64,000 nt of DNA, taken from assembly GCA_905215555.1 (NCBI GenBank), contig CAJMQU010000001.1, positions 260,538 to 324,537 of the forward strand, written 5' to 3'. Shown piece by piece: positions 36,895 to 46,634 of the stretch. The notes under the pieces are model-generated. The model saw only the letters and a program-made list of their open reading frames with translations, ran no database searches and was not told the origin of the DNA. Source of the DNA: an uncultured bacterium. Lineage in GTDB: Bacteria > Bacteroidota > Bacteroidia > Bacteroidales > Bacteroidaceae. Position 1 is the first letter of the stretch. Each line of letters opens with the position of its first letter. Made by a program: the position numbers and the translations under genes.

Positions 36895-38197
36895 TTATCC
36901 TCCGTTATTTTTAATGAAAACTCTGTTGTAATAGAAGTCCCAGCATCAATTCTCCAAATTGAATTCGCCGTCTTTTTTCCAACCTCACCCATTCCTTTTG
37001 TTATTTGATTAACCACTACACCTGCCGTTTCAGCAGATGCTCCCATTTCTCTCAAAACCGTTGATGTAGAATTTATATTATTCGACATTGTTTGTTGAAT
37101 AGATTTAGTTGATGTAGTAACCAACTTTCCTAAATTACTAGCAATACCACTTGCTACCCCTCCAACTGCACCAGCAATCGCTCCATTTACGGCTTTACTA
37201 GAGAAATTCTCTGTTGAGATCTTAATATTATCCTCTGACCATTGTTCAACAACCTGCCCAACAACATCGCCAACAACAGCACCACCTGCACCACCTGCAC
37301 CACCAATAGTTCCTGCGGCAGTTCCTACTCCCAAAACAAGCAGAGAGCCTCCATCGGTGGCTACAGCACTTCCAACAGCTAAATCAACAGCGGCACCTGT
37401 TATTGCACCGGAAACAGCACCTTCTGCAACACCTGCCCAAACATTCCGACCTTCTCTATAAGCTCTGAATCCACCAACTATACCACCAAAAATTCCACCA
37501 ATGGCAGTACCTACAATCTTCCCATCAGGGTCAACATGCTTCACAGGATCATTTAAACAATATACATACGGTGATACTACATAAAACTTCTCCGCCAGCG
37601 GATCCACCGCATGCCATCTTCCTACCGCCGCGTCATACTGCCTTGCCCCATAATCATACCAATTCAGTACTTTCTTCGTATCCAACTCTTTACCATTATA
37701 CTTGTAAGGTTGAACATTCGTACTATTAGTATATAGCCCTCCAAAAGGATAATAATGGTTCACTTCCTCAACGCTACCGGATTCATTGAGAACCACACGG
37801 TTATTTCCCTGATGATCCTGCAAATAATAATGAGATTTTTTGTCGGACAAAGTAATATAACCGACTTCGGTCAGCAGCCTTTTAGCAGTATCGTTTTCAT
37901 AGATCACATTGCCGCAATACTCAGTTATTGTTGTAGTGCCGCCTATCTGATGAACCGTACGAAGTTTAGTTCCGTCTGTACCATAGATATAAGCAATTGT
38001 ACTACCATCCTTAAATATTACCTTACTTGGCAAATTTAAACAATTATATTGAATACTTATAATATTCTTGTTGGAATCTTCCGTCAAGTAACCGTTCGCA
38101 TCATAGGAATATTCTTTTGTCAACTTAGTGCCATCTTTGAACTTAGCATCGTAGATAATCGCAAAATATTACAACAAAAAAGCATTAGTCGTTTCAT
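36882..38197 (-). pseudogene. Orphan Rhs C-terminal module: truncated core plus distinct glycine-rich toxin C-terminus
   Basis: An open frame from about 38168 to 36882 encodes the end of an Rhs core (YD repeats, then YGARQYDAAVGRWHAVDPLAE, closing with DPDGK) followed by about 210 residues unlike the intact Rhs at 38671. This C-terminus is rich in Gly and Ala with GxxxG-like spacing (GTAIGGIFGGIVGG), as in membrane-inserting helices. At 38197 an ATG opens MKRLMLFCCN, clearly the signal-peptide start of an Rhs gene like that at 41895, but it is joined to the core out of frame and stops after 25 codons. So this was once a full rhs gene that lost nearly all its core by deletion. A TTG at 38123 could still start the fragment, unsecreted. 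It resembles the orphan rhs-CT modules known from enterobacteria, which can be swapped into an active Rhs gene. Confidence 0.8.
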
Positions 38198-38231
38198 GAA
38201 TTTCCCGCCATCAGTCTCAGATATTCTATTT

Positions 38232-38270
38232 AAAAAGCTACCCTTACATGGAAAAACACATAAGGATAGC
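38232..38270 (-). terminator. Stem-loop terminator after the Rhs immunity gene
   Basis: GCTACCCTTA at 38237-38246 and TAAGGATAGC at 38261-38270 form a stem with one mismatch; on the minus strand five T residues follow. It ends the transcript of the intact Rhs and its immunity gene, and so isolates the orphan module downstream. Confidence 0.7.
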
Positions 38271-38321
38271 CATTAATTCAGACCTCTAAAAATAGACAAA
38301 TCTTGAAACAATAATCCATAG

Positions 38322-38696
38322 TTATTCCGACATACAGGCCTGTTTACCTTTTTCCCATAATACATCGGCTATTTGAGGGTCTGCAAGACTATACTCAAGT
38401 AAGAAACAATCACCAACGGTATTGTTATCGCCAGGATGCCAAAAAGGATTTATTTCATATCGATGATTATCAACATAATACACAATCCTCGCTAGTTTTC
38501 CACGAGCCACTCCTGTCCCAGGTCTTCGATATATATTTATTACCTTACCAACCGTAATTCCACTTTCCTTTAACATCTGACATTTATAGATATACGCTAT
38601 AGGCAGAAAAATAATTAATATAATAGAAACAACCCAGTTTATCTTTCTCTGAATACTTTTCTCTTTTTTCTTAGGGCTTCTTGTACTCTTCATCAT
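38322..38696 (-). CDS. Membrane immunity-protein candidate of the intact Rhs toxin
   Basis: A 124-residue protein with a basic N-terminus, one TM segment (about 20-38) and a small C-terminal domain (KVINIYRRPGTGVARGK, then GDCFLLEYSLADPQIADVL) that resembles one half of DUF3592-type proteins. Its start lies 26 bp inside the 3' end of the Rhs gene, in another frame; an in-frame ATG at 38693 is equally good. Overlap with a polymorphic-toxin gene and membrane location make immunity the best guess. The diverged paralog at 35580-35951 differs only in the central part, where specificity would be expected to lie. A terminator follows at 38232-38270. Confidence 0.72.
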   Translation of the reverse strand: MMKSTRSPKKKEKSIQRKINWVVSIILIIFLPIAYIYKCQMLKESGITVGKVINIYRRPGTGVARGKLARIVYYVDNHRYEINPFWHPGDNNTVGDCFLLEYSLADPQIADVLWEKGKQACMSE

Positions 38697-41600
38697 TCCA
38701 ATCCATTTTTAAGTTAAATCTATCTACTCCTCTTGTTATGGTTTCTTCAACAGCATTCGAATTCATTTGGCCTATTGTAGAATTAATCATTTGAGTTCCA
38801 ACCTGTTTGATTCGAGTTTTTTGTGCATCGAATTTTGCAGTTTCTAATTGTATTCTTTTAGATTCAGAATTAGGGCGACGATCTACTCGACTCCGTGCAG
38901 TTCGCACATTCTGATTAGCTGTACGCATCTCCTTATTGGCATTTTCCAATGCTTTATTACTACTACTCTCTGTCAGTTTTCCTGCACCTACACCAACAGT
39001 CGTGCTTATAAGAGCATTAGTTGCAATAGTCTTTAGATCATCCTTTATCCCTAATCCTTCATTAGCAGTATACGATATAGTTTCCTTTGCAGCTTCCACA
39101 ATGAAAGTTTTAGCGATTTTCAATTTCCCAGTTGGATTAATTGCAGATAAACCAACACTAACAAAATTTACATTTCCAACCCAGGCATCATATCCACTTT
39201 TGCCAGAACGATAATTATCATAAACCTGAAAACCATAGTCAATGACAGCACCGGCAGCAGCCCAAAACCATCTTCCATCTGAGTCAACATTCTTCACGGG
39301 ATCATTGGCACAATAGATATACGGACTTACTTCATAATACTTTTCTGCCAGCGGATCCACCGCATGCCATCTTCCTACCGCCGCGTCATACATTCTCGCC
39401 CCATAATCATACCAATTCAGTCCTTTCTTCGTATCCAACTCTTTACCATTATACTTGTAAGGTTGAACATTCGTACTATTAGTATATAGCCCTCCAAAAG
39501 GATAATAATGGTTCACTTCCTCAACGCTACCGGATTCATTGATAACCACACGGTTATTACCTTGATGATCCTGCAAATAATAATGAGACTTCTTGTCGGA
39601 CAAAGTGATATAACCGACTTCGGTCAACAGCCTTTTAGCAATACCATTTTCATAGATCACATTGCTGCAATACTCTGTTGTTGTTGTAGTTCCCCCAATC
39701 TTATGTATCGTTTTCAGCTTTACACCGTTACCACCATAAATATAATTGAATGTACTACCATCCTTAAAAGTAACCTTCAAGGGCAAATTTAGCAAATTGT
39801 ACTCTATTTTGCTAATATCCTTGTTTAAATCTTGAGTCAGATTACCATTTTTGTCATAATCGTATTCTTGGGAAGAAGTAATTCCATTCCTGAATTCAAA
39901 GCCATCATTGTAAGCCGAGAAAGTAGCAACATCATCTACCGATTTCAACTGATTGCCACTCAGCGTCATCGTCAGGTTATCAAACAAGCCATAAGTACTG
40001 GTTCCAGTTTGACCGTAACGCTTCAAGCCTAGGATATTGCCGTTCTTGTCATATCCGGTTATCTGCTCGGTAAAACGATTCGCATTCGTACCAATCGCAG
40101 AACCTTCACCATAAGCGGCTGTCAACAAACGGTTCAAACCGTCATAACTGAACTTATAACCACGAAGCGTACTCTCATTACCCGATTTCCAAGTCAGACT
40201 ACTGACATTACCGTCATAACGAGGAGTTCCGTTACCTGTATGGTAGTACAGATTTTGGGTAAATTTACTGCCGCTGATGCCAGTCAGCCAGTTACGAATA
40301 TTATAAGCGTACGAGGCGGAATATACATTAGCATTATAGCTCCGTTTCTGAAGACGTCCATAACCGTCATAACTATTACTGTACAGTACGGATTGCGTAC
40401 TGCCATTCAAGCTATAACGCACTTCCGTCAAGCGTTCCGCATCATCATAACCGTAAACATATTCCCTGTCAGAAGTAGAACCGCCATTACCACCATAATG
40501 GTAATAATGATGACGTAATGGTTTGCCTGTGAAACTATAAGCATAATATTCCTTATCATAGCCACCACGAACATTCGAAGAATGATGTTGTACTAAGCGC
40601 CCCTTCTGATCATAATACATTGCCGAAGCGGTATATTTCCCGGAACCATCCAGAAGATATGAACGGGTACCCGTCTGTAAACCGTCAGCATAATCCGAAC
40701 GGACGCCATAACCGGACTTTGACTGATAGCCCAGAGAGGTACTTTCTGTTGAAACCAATGATTCCAAAAATTTATAATCATCGTAATAGTTCACAAGAAT
40801 CAACTGTAAGTCAGTACCCCAAAATACGGTAGTGTGTGTATAGCCTATTCCTAAATTATCCGTTCCCGAGTCTCGTTCTTCAACACATATATTTTTCAAC
40901 CTTTCTCGCAGCGTAGCAACAGGCGTCGCGTCCGTATGCTCAAAAGAATAAAGCAGGCGACCCAGTACATCATATTTGTATACTGTCCAGCGCTTTTTAC
41001 CTTTTTGAACGCCATTTTGTTCAAGCACTAAACGGTCGGCACGATCATAAACCAGAATGACAGGTTCACAGCCCGGAAGTTTTTTCTCAATGCAGCGGTC
41101 ACGGTCGTCATACTTATAGCTATAGGCATAGAGTCCCAAAGACGTCGCATCAATCCTTCCGTCCAGTTGCGGTGGAAGAACATAACATAGAAGTCCGTAA
41201 TCATTATAAACATAGTAAGTATCATGCGAAGCTCCCTTGTTGCGCTGGCGTATCAAAACAGTATGTTGCTGTTTATCCATAAAGGTCAGTGTACTGTCAT
41301 TATCCTCACCCACTGCAAGAGTTACCCGAAGCTCTCCCACAGCATAAACAGAAGGAGAGCCTTGTGTTATGCTATAATCGGAAGATACAGTGTAGTACCG
41401 GGCTGCCAAAAGCCCGTTCACACTCGCATCATTCACCAAATAAACATTACGCTTCTTCTTATTGGCACTATGCCAAACATCACCAGCACCTGTTTCAGAG
41501 AGCACTCGTTCCAAAGGAGAATCTTCATACCCAATTTCCGTATAAGGAGAAGCATCTCCTGTGAATCTGGCTGCTTGTTCAGAAAGATTTGATATATAGC

Positions 41601-41895
41601 TTCCAGTACTATATGTTGATTGAACTGGAATAAGTTCCCGCCATTTCCTGCCATAACTGTCATACTGTACACCGGAAACCATATCCTGCCCATTAGGCGC
41701 AAATCGTTTCAGCACCAATTGTTCTTCACGCCCCAAATCATCAAAGTACTGAATCTGGTCCATACGTTTGGAAGCATTTCCGGCTTCCAAATAAGTATGT
41801 ATTTGCACATAGTTATTGCTTAGAGACTGTGCAGATACTTGCATCGGAAATAATCCCGAAAGCATTGTAATAAAAAATAATATTAATCGTTTCAT
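38671..41895 (-). CDS. Secreted Rhs/YD-repeat polymorphic toxin with variable C-terminus
   Basis: A 1074-residue protein. ATG 41895 is chosen because it opens a signal peptide (MKRLILFFITMLSG, ending near VSAQS); the frame is open upstream to 41985. An N-terminal DUF6443-type region (QIQYFDDLGREEQLVLKRFAP) leads into many YD repeats, which fold as a closed beta-shell around a toxin, and then the Rhs core end YGARMYDAAVGRWHAVDPLAE with DSDGR. The last about 200 residues are the variable part: hydrophobic helices, then a charged coiled-coil-like stretch and the KMDWNDEEYKKP end. I do not recognise its activity. No PAAR domain or T6SS gene is present; export through Sec is suggested by the signal peptide. 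It lies 13 bp after the truncated YD-repeat gene and overlaps its immunity candidate. Confidence 0.85.
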   Translation of the reverse strand: MKRLILFFITMLSGLFPMQVSAQSLSNNYVQIHTYLEAGNASKRMDQIQYFDDLGREEQLVLKRFAPNGQDMVSGVQYDSYGRKWRELIPVQSTYSTGSYISNLSEQAARFTGDASPYTEIGYEDSPLERVLSETGAGDVWHSANKKKRNVYLVNDASVNGLLAARYYTVSSDYSITQGSPSVYAVGELRVTLAVGEDNDSTLTFMDKQQHTVLIRQRNKGASHDTYYVYNDYGLLCYVLPPQLDGRIDATSLGLYAYSYKYDDRDRCIEKKLPGCEPVILVYDRADRLVLEQNGVQKGKKRWTVYKYDVLGRLLYSFEHTDATPVATLRERLKNICVEERDSGTDNLGIGYTHTTVFWGTDLQLILVNYYDDYKFLESLVSTESTSLGYQSKSGYGVRSDYADGLQTGTRSYLLDGSGKYTASAMYYDQKGRLVQHHSSNVRGGYDKEYYAYSFTGKPLRHHYYHYGGNGGSTSDREYVYGYDDAERLTEVRYSLNGSTQSVLYSNSYDGYGRLQKRSYNANVYSASYAYNIRNWLTGISGSKFTQNLYYHTGNGTPRYDGNVSSLTWKSGNESTLRGYKFSYDGLNRLLTAAYGEGSAIGTNANRFTEQITGYDKNGNILGLKRYGQTGTSTYGLFDNLTMTLSGNQLKSVDDVATFSAYNDGFEFRNGITSSQEYDYDKNGNLTQDLNKDISKIEYNLLNLPLKVTFKDGSTFNYIYGGNGVKLKTIHKIGGTTTTTEYCSNVIYENGIAKRLLTEVGYITLSDKKSHYYLQDHQGNNRVVINESGSVEEVNHYYPFGGLYTNSTNVQPYKYNGKELDTKKGLNWYDYGARMYDAAVGRWHAVDPLAEKYYEVSPYIYCANDPVKNVDSDGRWFWAAAGAVIDYGFQVYDNYRSGKSGYDAWVGNVNFVSVGLSAINPTGKLKIAKTFIVEAAKETISYTANEGLGIKDDLKTIATNALISTTVGVGAGKLTESSSNKALENANKEMRTANQNVRTARSRVDRRPNSESKRIQLETAKFDAQKTRIKQVGTQMINSTIGQMNSNAVEETITRGVDRFNLKMDWNDEEYKKP

Positions 41896-41908
41896 AAGCT
41901 TTATTTCT

Positions 41909-44900
41909 TTAGAACATAGATGAATTAAAAACATAAGGATATTTAAAAGTAATACCTCCCGTAGCACTGACCATACCGATGCCACAACTTCGATCAGTGT
42001 TATTATATACTATATAAATTCTCGTACGTCCCTGTGGCAGTTTAATGGTAACAAGTTCCGAACCATTACCGTAACGAGTAAAATGATATTCCTTTCTGTC
42101 CGAACCAGTTATATAATAAGTAACGCCCTTGTAGGTATTAGTTTGATACTCCAAAGAGAAGGTCATATCTGTTGGTATCGGACAATTGAATTCCGCCTCC
42201 ATAAAACGTTCGTTAGCATTCTCAGAATGATTGGTATAATCAAAGCAAACAGATAAATCACGTGTCACTTCAAAAGATATTATATCAGTAGCAACCATAC
42301 CCGAAGAATCCGTCACAGTACAAGTCAAACGATAAACACCTGTCTTTGTAAAGTTATAAGTGAATCCCGAAGACGTGCTTGCTTGCGACTGATACTGCAA
42401 ATCTTTATCATTTGTCAAGAGCCATTGATGTTTATAGCCACCATTACCACTACTTACAGTAGCATTAAAAGTAATATTCCCAAGAAGATATTTTTCCGCC
42501 CTTGATATACTTATTCTCAACAAATTCACTTTTTTATTACGCATATAGTAATAAGAATATTCTTTTTCCTTATTATTCCCATAATCCAATTCAGCTGCTA
42601 ACTCCCCGAATTTATTATAATGAAAGCTCTTACGATTCCCATTCGGAGCAACTACAGAACTGACTCCCTCAAGTGGACGATAAGTATAAGACGTCACCAA
42701 TCCAATGCCTCGAAGAGTAGAGCGCAAAGAGGCACATGTACCTGCTAACATCGTGCTATCCGAATAACTTTTTATCTGTCCAAACCTCTCCGGGAAAGAC
42801 TCATAACCCGCACCTTCAAGCTTAGCTACCGGATATAAAGAGCCATAGCCATAAATATAGGAGATACGTTGCGAACCATCCTTTACCGCTTCCAATAAAT
42901 TACCATAATCATCGTACCTAATAAACTGTATGCGCGTTTCCCTCTCTTTATCACCTTTACCCGTTTCTATGCGATCTACTACAGGAATGTCCGATGACAG
43001 GCGATATGGATTATATACGTCATATTTTGCATTTCCCATAGTAGTAACACGATGTATTACCGGCCGCACTATATTACGGTTTACCATCGTTTTTGAAACT
43101 TCATCAGCGAAATCTGTAGGATAAAAAACACTTTCAACTTGTGTTTTTCCCCCGTTCAATGTATTCTTTACCATGGTAGGTAATAAGTAATCATTATACT
43201 CATATTCAGTTTTACGGCCAAATGTCCGACCGCCTTCATACTCTTTCACTTCCGAAGAAGTCAACAGTTTATATCCGGTAAAGAAGGACAAAGAACCGTC
43301 ATACCGGTAAGGTTCCGGCACACCTTTGGCAATAGCCCGGCTATCAACAGGATTAGGAACTACTCTACCTATCTTTAAAGTACGTATTGTCTCCCAACTT
43401 GTTACAGCCGGGTCATAAAACAAATAACTTTTTTGCGGTTCGAGTTTCATATAAGTTATTTGCTTAAGATTTTCAATCTTTCTATAGGTATTCTTTTGCT
43501 CACTCAGCAGATTTCCTTTACCATCATAAACAGCTTTACGCAGCAATTGCCCTACACTCCAGTCTTTATACGGACGATTAGCTCTTTTATGAAGCAAAGG
43601 GCAATATGGAGGCACAGCCTCACGAACGGAACGGATAGCATTCAGGCTACTATAATCATATTCATATACGGTTTTTCCACATTTTCCCTCCTCGTCCGCA
43701 TATTCGGCCACATAGTCGTATACTATAGAAGCGGAAGATTCCAAATAATCATTGACTACAGGACGTGCATGCAAATCAACTTTATAAACCCTGTATGTTT
43801 CGAGCCAAGAAGGAGGACCCATACCAGCAAACTGTTTGTAACAAACCTGTTCGTAAGACGTCATGAAATCATAGAAAGTAAGCACACGTACAGGAAGTCC
43901 TTGCCCGTATTCTCCTCTACCATATTTGAATATACGCCGTGATGCAACCGTACCATCCGATTGTAGATTCTTGATTTCCTTGATACGTAAACTTCCATTG
44001 GAAACCGATTTCGTACGATGAGACTCCTCAAATCTATTACGTTCATATTGAAATTCTGTTCTTCCTCCTGTTGGGTAGGTGACACTCTTAAGCATAAATG
44101 TCAATCCGGGAGCCTCATCACCATTTTGATAAAAATCTTTCCCACCATAACGAAAATACATAGTATCGACCGGAATGCCATTATCGTTGTAAAGCGCAAA
44201 TTCAGTATACAATTCAGGAATATTCGTCTGATTGTTCCCTGATAGTTGATAATATCCCCATGGGTTTACGTGCGGAGTATCATAAGCCACTCCACGCCGA
44301 TCCCAGTACTGAAAACTATATTGCCTCTGCAAAAGCCCGTCTTTCGAAGTCTCAAGTACACCGTTCAAGCAAGGACGCTCGCCAAATCTCTCCGTCAATA
44401 ATTGAAAACGTTTCACCACATTTCCCAGATAATCCTTTATAACAATTCCATTCAAGACTTTCTGACTTGTTTGATATTCGGTTATCATAGCATAAGTAAA
44501 CTCTATACTACCACCGGGAAAATTGATCCTGCTCAGATATTTGGAAGATATAGACTGTATCCAATAATTCGTAGTGCGAGTATCATTACACATCAAAACA
44601 AGGTCATTATCCTTAATACCATCACTGTGAAAAACATTATAAGTACTTATTCTCATCTCAGTACCTACCGTAGAAGTTCCTGTCACATCACGCTGAATCA
44701 GTTTCACTTTACGCCCATTTGATTTTTCATAAGGATAATTAATGAATTCATCGGTCAATACATTCTCCTTCCCATTACAATATGCTATTGTAGCATCACC
44801 ATTTGACGATTGCCTTTTAATATCCAGTGTAGCACTTTGCTCGTAATTACGAAGCGTATACTTATATGGACTGCTTGCCGTCAACCCCTCGTAAGAGAAA

Positions 44901-45097
44901 GTGATGGATTCCTTATTTGGCGTAAGAATACGCTCAGCTTTATACACCGATATAGCTTCAGTTTGTTGATTCTCCGTTTGAGTCTCCGTATATTCTATGG
45001 GAATAAAATCATACCGTACACCATCCGTATCTGTAATATTGAAACTCTTCAAATCAGGAGAATTACCTATCCGAATCGGATCATAAGGGTTAGTATT
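41909..45097 (-). pseudogene. Large YD-repeat/PKD-like protein gene, 5'-truncated
   Basis: The frame is open from a TAA at 45098-45100 to the stop at 41909, about 1060 residues, and reads NPYDPIRIGNSPDLKSFNITDTDG at its upstream end without any ATG start or signal peptide (only a TTG at 45052). The body has YD-like repeats (SYEGLTASSPYKYTLRNYEQ, FQYERNRFEESHRTKS, YIYGYGSLYPVAKLEGAGY), then a PKD-like beta domain (YRLTCTVTDSSGMVATDIISFEV) and a C-terminal beta domain. Related Bacteroidetes genes that precede an Rhs gene begin with a signal peptide, so the N-terminus seems lost at the junction with the S24 regulator gene. The rest of the frame is intact, so loss may be recent. If the TTG is used the product would be cytoplasmic. 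Confidence 0.7.
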
Positions 45098-45148
45098 TTA
45101 CAGCATTTAACTAACTCTCTTCAATATACCTCTTTAATAGATACAAGT

Positions 45149-45919
45149 ATGGAAGGCTGGGAAAGAATAAAACTAATTATGGAACAGGAAGGATACAACA
45201 AAAATTCCTTCAGCGCCACTATCGGATTAAGTAACAACGTAACTATCACCCGTTTAATTAACGAAGAAAGAAAACCATCAAGGATGACTTGCGAGAAAAT
45301 AGCTCAACGTTTCCCGCAATACAACCCTAATTGGATACTTACAGGTGAAGGAGAAATGTATCGAGAAAAAGAGAAAGAAACAGTTAGTACCCCGATAGAC
45401 AGGCAAGAAGAAGTACAGAAAGCAAACACTAACTCTCAATCTATTTCCAATGTACATCCCATAGAGAACATAGGTTTTATGAATGTACCTTTAGTTCACC
45501 TGCGCGCCCAATGCGGATACCTCAACGGATACGGAGACCAGGAATATATAGACACTTTGCCAACGCTACCAGTTATAGTAGACCGCACCTACCATGGCAA
45601 CTACCGCCTATTTGAAGCAGAAGGGGACAGCATGGATGACGGCTCCAGAAGCTCTATCTGCGATGGAGACATTGTACTGGGTCGGGAAGTCAGGCGCGAC
45701 CTATGGCAATACCACCTCCACATCAACGACTGGTATTTTATCATTATACACCGTACAGAAGGAATCTCTATCAAAAAAATCATCTCACATGATGTAGAGC
45801 ATGGTATTATCACCTGCCATTCATTGAATGACATGTTCAGAGATTACCAACTACATTTAGATGAAATAGCAGAACTCTACAACCTTATAAAAATCGTAGA
45901 TAGAAGCGCAAGACTATAA
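45149..45919 (+). CDS. XRE-type HTH repressor with LexA-like S24 peptidase domain
   Basis: A 256-residue regulator. An N-terminal helix-turn-helix (about residues 1-70, ERIKLIMEQEGYNKNSFSATIGLSN, then TCEKIAQRFPQYNPNWILTGEGEMY) is followed by a linker and a C-terminal S24 domain with the Ser of AEGDSMDDG and a Lys in GISIKKI as likely catalytic dyad. Such proteins act as phage-type or stress-response repressors, some cleaving themselves after DNA damage. ATG 45149 gives the HTH at the N-terminus; the frame is open upstream but runs through the truncated Rhs gene on the other strand. No phage genes surround it. It is divergent from the Rhs island and upstream of the dcw cluster; which of these it controls, if either, is unknown. 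Confidence 0.85.
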   Translation: MEGWERIKLIMEQEGYNKNSFSATIGLSNNVTITRLINEERKPSRMTCEKIAQRFPQYNPNWILTGEGEMYREKEKETVSTPIDRQEEVQKANTNSQSISNVHPIENIGFMNVPLVHLRAQCGYLNGYGDQEYIDTLPTLPVIVDRTYHGNYRLFEAEGDSMDDGSRSSICDGDIVLGREVRRDLWQYHLHINDWYFIIIHRTEGISIKKIISHDVEHGIITCHSLNDMFRDYQLHLDEIAELYNLIKIVDRSARL

Positions 45920-46080
45920 CATCGAAAAAAAATTCCACACCGCATCCGAACACAAAACTAACAAGGTTTTTACACCTCAATTCCCCACTAATAGAGTCTT
46001 CCGGCACTATGTTCATTATCAACGAAATAAACAATGAACAGGGTGTTGAAAACTTCTCGGAAAGTTTTTAGTTAAAACTT

Positions 46081-46104
46081 GTGGGGGATTGTGGGGAAAT
46101 GTGT
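46081..46104 (+). promoter_or_regulatory. MraZ boxes upstream of mraZ
   Basis: GTGGGG at 46081-46086 and again at 46091-46096, with a weaker GTGT at 46101, form direct repeats with a 10-bp period. MraZ proteins bind TGGG-type repeats with this spacing in the promoter of their own operon. The array ends on the predicted -7 element, fitting direct repression. Confidence 0.75.
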
Positions 46105-46111
46105 ACTTTTA
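46104..46111 (+). promoter_or_regulatory. Putative -7 element of the dcw cluster promoter
   Basis: TACTTTTA matches TAnnTTTG except for the last base, 25 bp before the mraZ ATG. TTG at 46079-46081 lies 22 bp upstream as a possible -33 element. The MraZ boxes fill the space between. Confidence 0.5.
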
Positions 46112-46136
46112 CCGTCGCTTATATAATAAGGTAACA

Positions 46137-46610
46137 ATGATACGTTTTTTGGGCAACATAGAAGCGAAAACCGACGCAAAGGGACGTGTATTTATCCCCG
46201 CTGGCTTTCGGAGGCAACTGCAATCTGCTTCCGAAGAAAAACTCGTGTTGCGCAAAGATGTATTTCAAGACTGCCTGGTACTCTATCCAGAAAGCGTTTG
46301 GTTCAAGACGCAAAACCAACTGCGGAAGCGCCTGAACAAATGGAACGCAAAACACCAAGACATTTTCCGGCAATTTGTGAGCGATGCGGAAATCATGGTT
46401 CCCGATGGAAACGGACGCATACTACTGCCCAAACGTTACCTGCAAATGGCCGGCATACAGAGCGATGTACGCTTTATTGGTATGGACAATACGATAGAGA
46501 TCTGGGCTAAAGAGAAAACTGAACAACCGTTTATGAACCCGGAAGAATTCAGCAAAGCCTTACAGGAGATTCTGGGAGACGAAGACTATTGGGACGAAGA
46601 TGAAGAGTAA
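46137..46610 (+). CDS. mraZ: Division/cell-wall cluster transcriptional regulator MraZ
   Basis: A 157-residue MraZ protein with two AbrB-like (SpoVT-type) swapped-hairpin domains: FLGNIEAKTDAKGRVFIPAGFR near the N-terminus and a second with DGNGRILLPKRYLQMAG. It forms a ring-like oligomer that binds TGGG repeats and represses the dcw promoter. ATG 46137 is preferred over the upstream in-frame ATG 46089 because the latter lies inside the binding sites and promoter. First gene of the cluster; rsmH follows after 24 bp. Confidence 0.95.
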   Translation: MIRFLGNIEAKTDAKGRVFIPAGFRRQLQSASEEKLVLRKDVFQDCLVLYPESVWFKTQNQLRKRLNKWNAKHQDIFRQFVSDAEIMVPDGNGRILLPKRYLQMAGIQSDVRFIGMDNTIEIWAKEKTEQPFMNPEEFSKALQEILGDEDYWDEDEE

Positions 46611-46634
46611 TTAACTATTAGCGATTAGTGATTA

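Larger units (their letters stand above)
38232..38829. repeat. Duplicated Rhs tail/immunity cassette, copy 2
   Basis: Partner of the repeat at 35490-36085, in the same orientation and about 2.7 kb away. This copy belongs to the intact Rhs gene. Homologous recombination between the two copies would delete the orphan module. Confidence 0.85.

Noticed and set aside
35490..38829. Duplicated immunity cassette as an assembly artefact
   Set aside because: The copies differ in many bases in the centre of the immunity gene, in the toxin tail and in the downstream spacer, and are embedded in different contexts.
38671..41895. Rhs gene as a type VI secretion effector
   Set aside because: It has a Sec signal peptide, and no PAAR, VgrG, Hcp or other T6SS gene is visible in the window.
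44810..45148. Longer N-terminus for the S24 regulator
   Set aside because: The upstream extension is antisense to the truncated Rhs gene and has no HTH-family similarity; the HTH begins just after ATG 45149.
45149..45919. S24 repressor as a sign of a prophage
   Set aside because: No integrase, portal, terminase, tail or lysis genes are present on either side, and the neighbours are an Rhs island and the dcw cluster.
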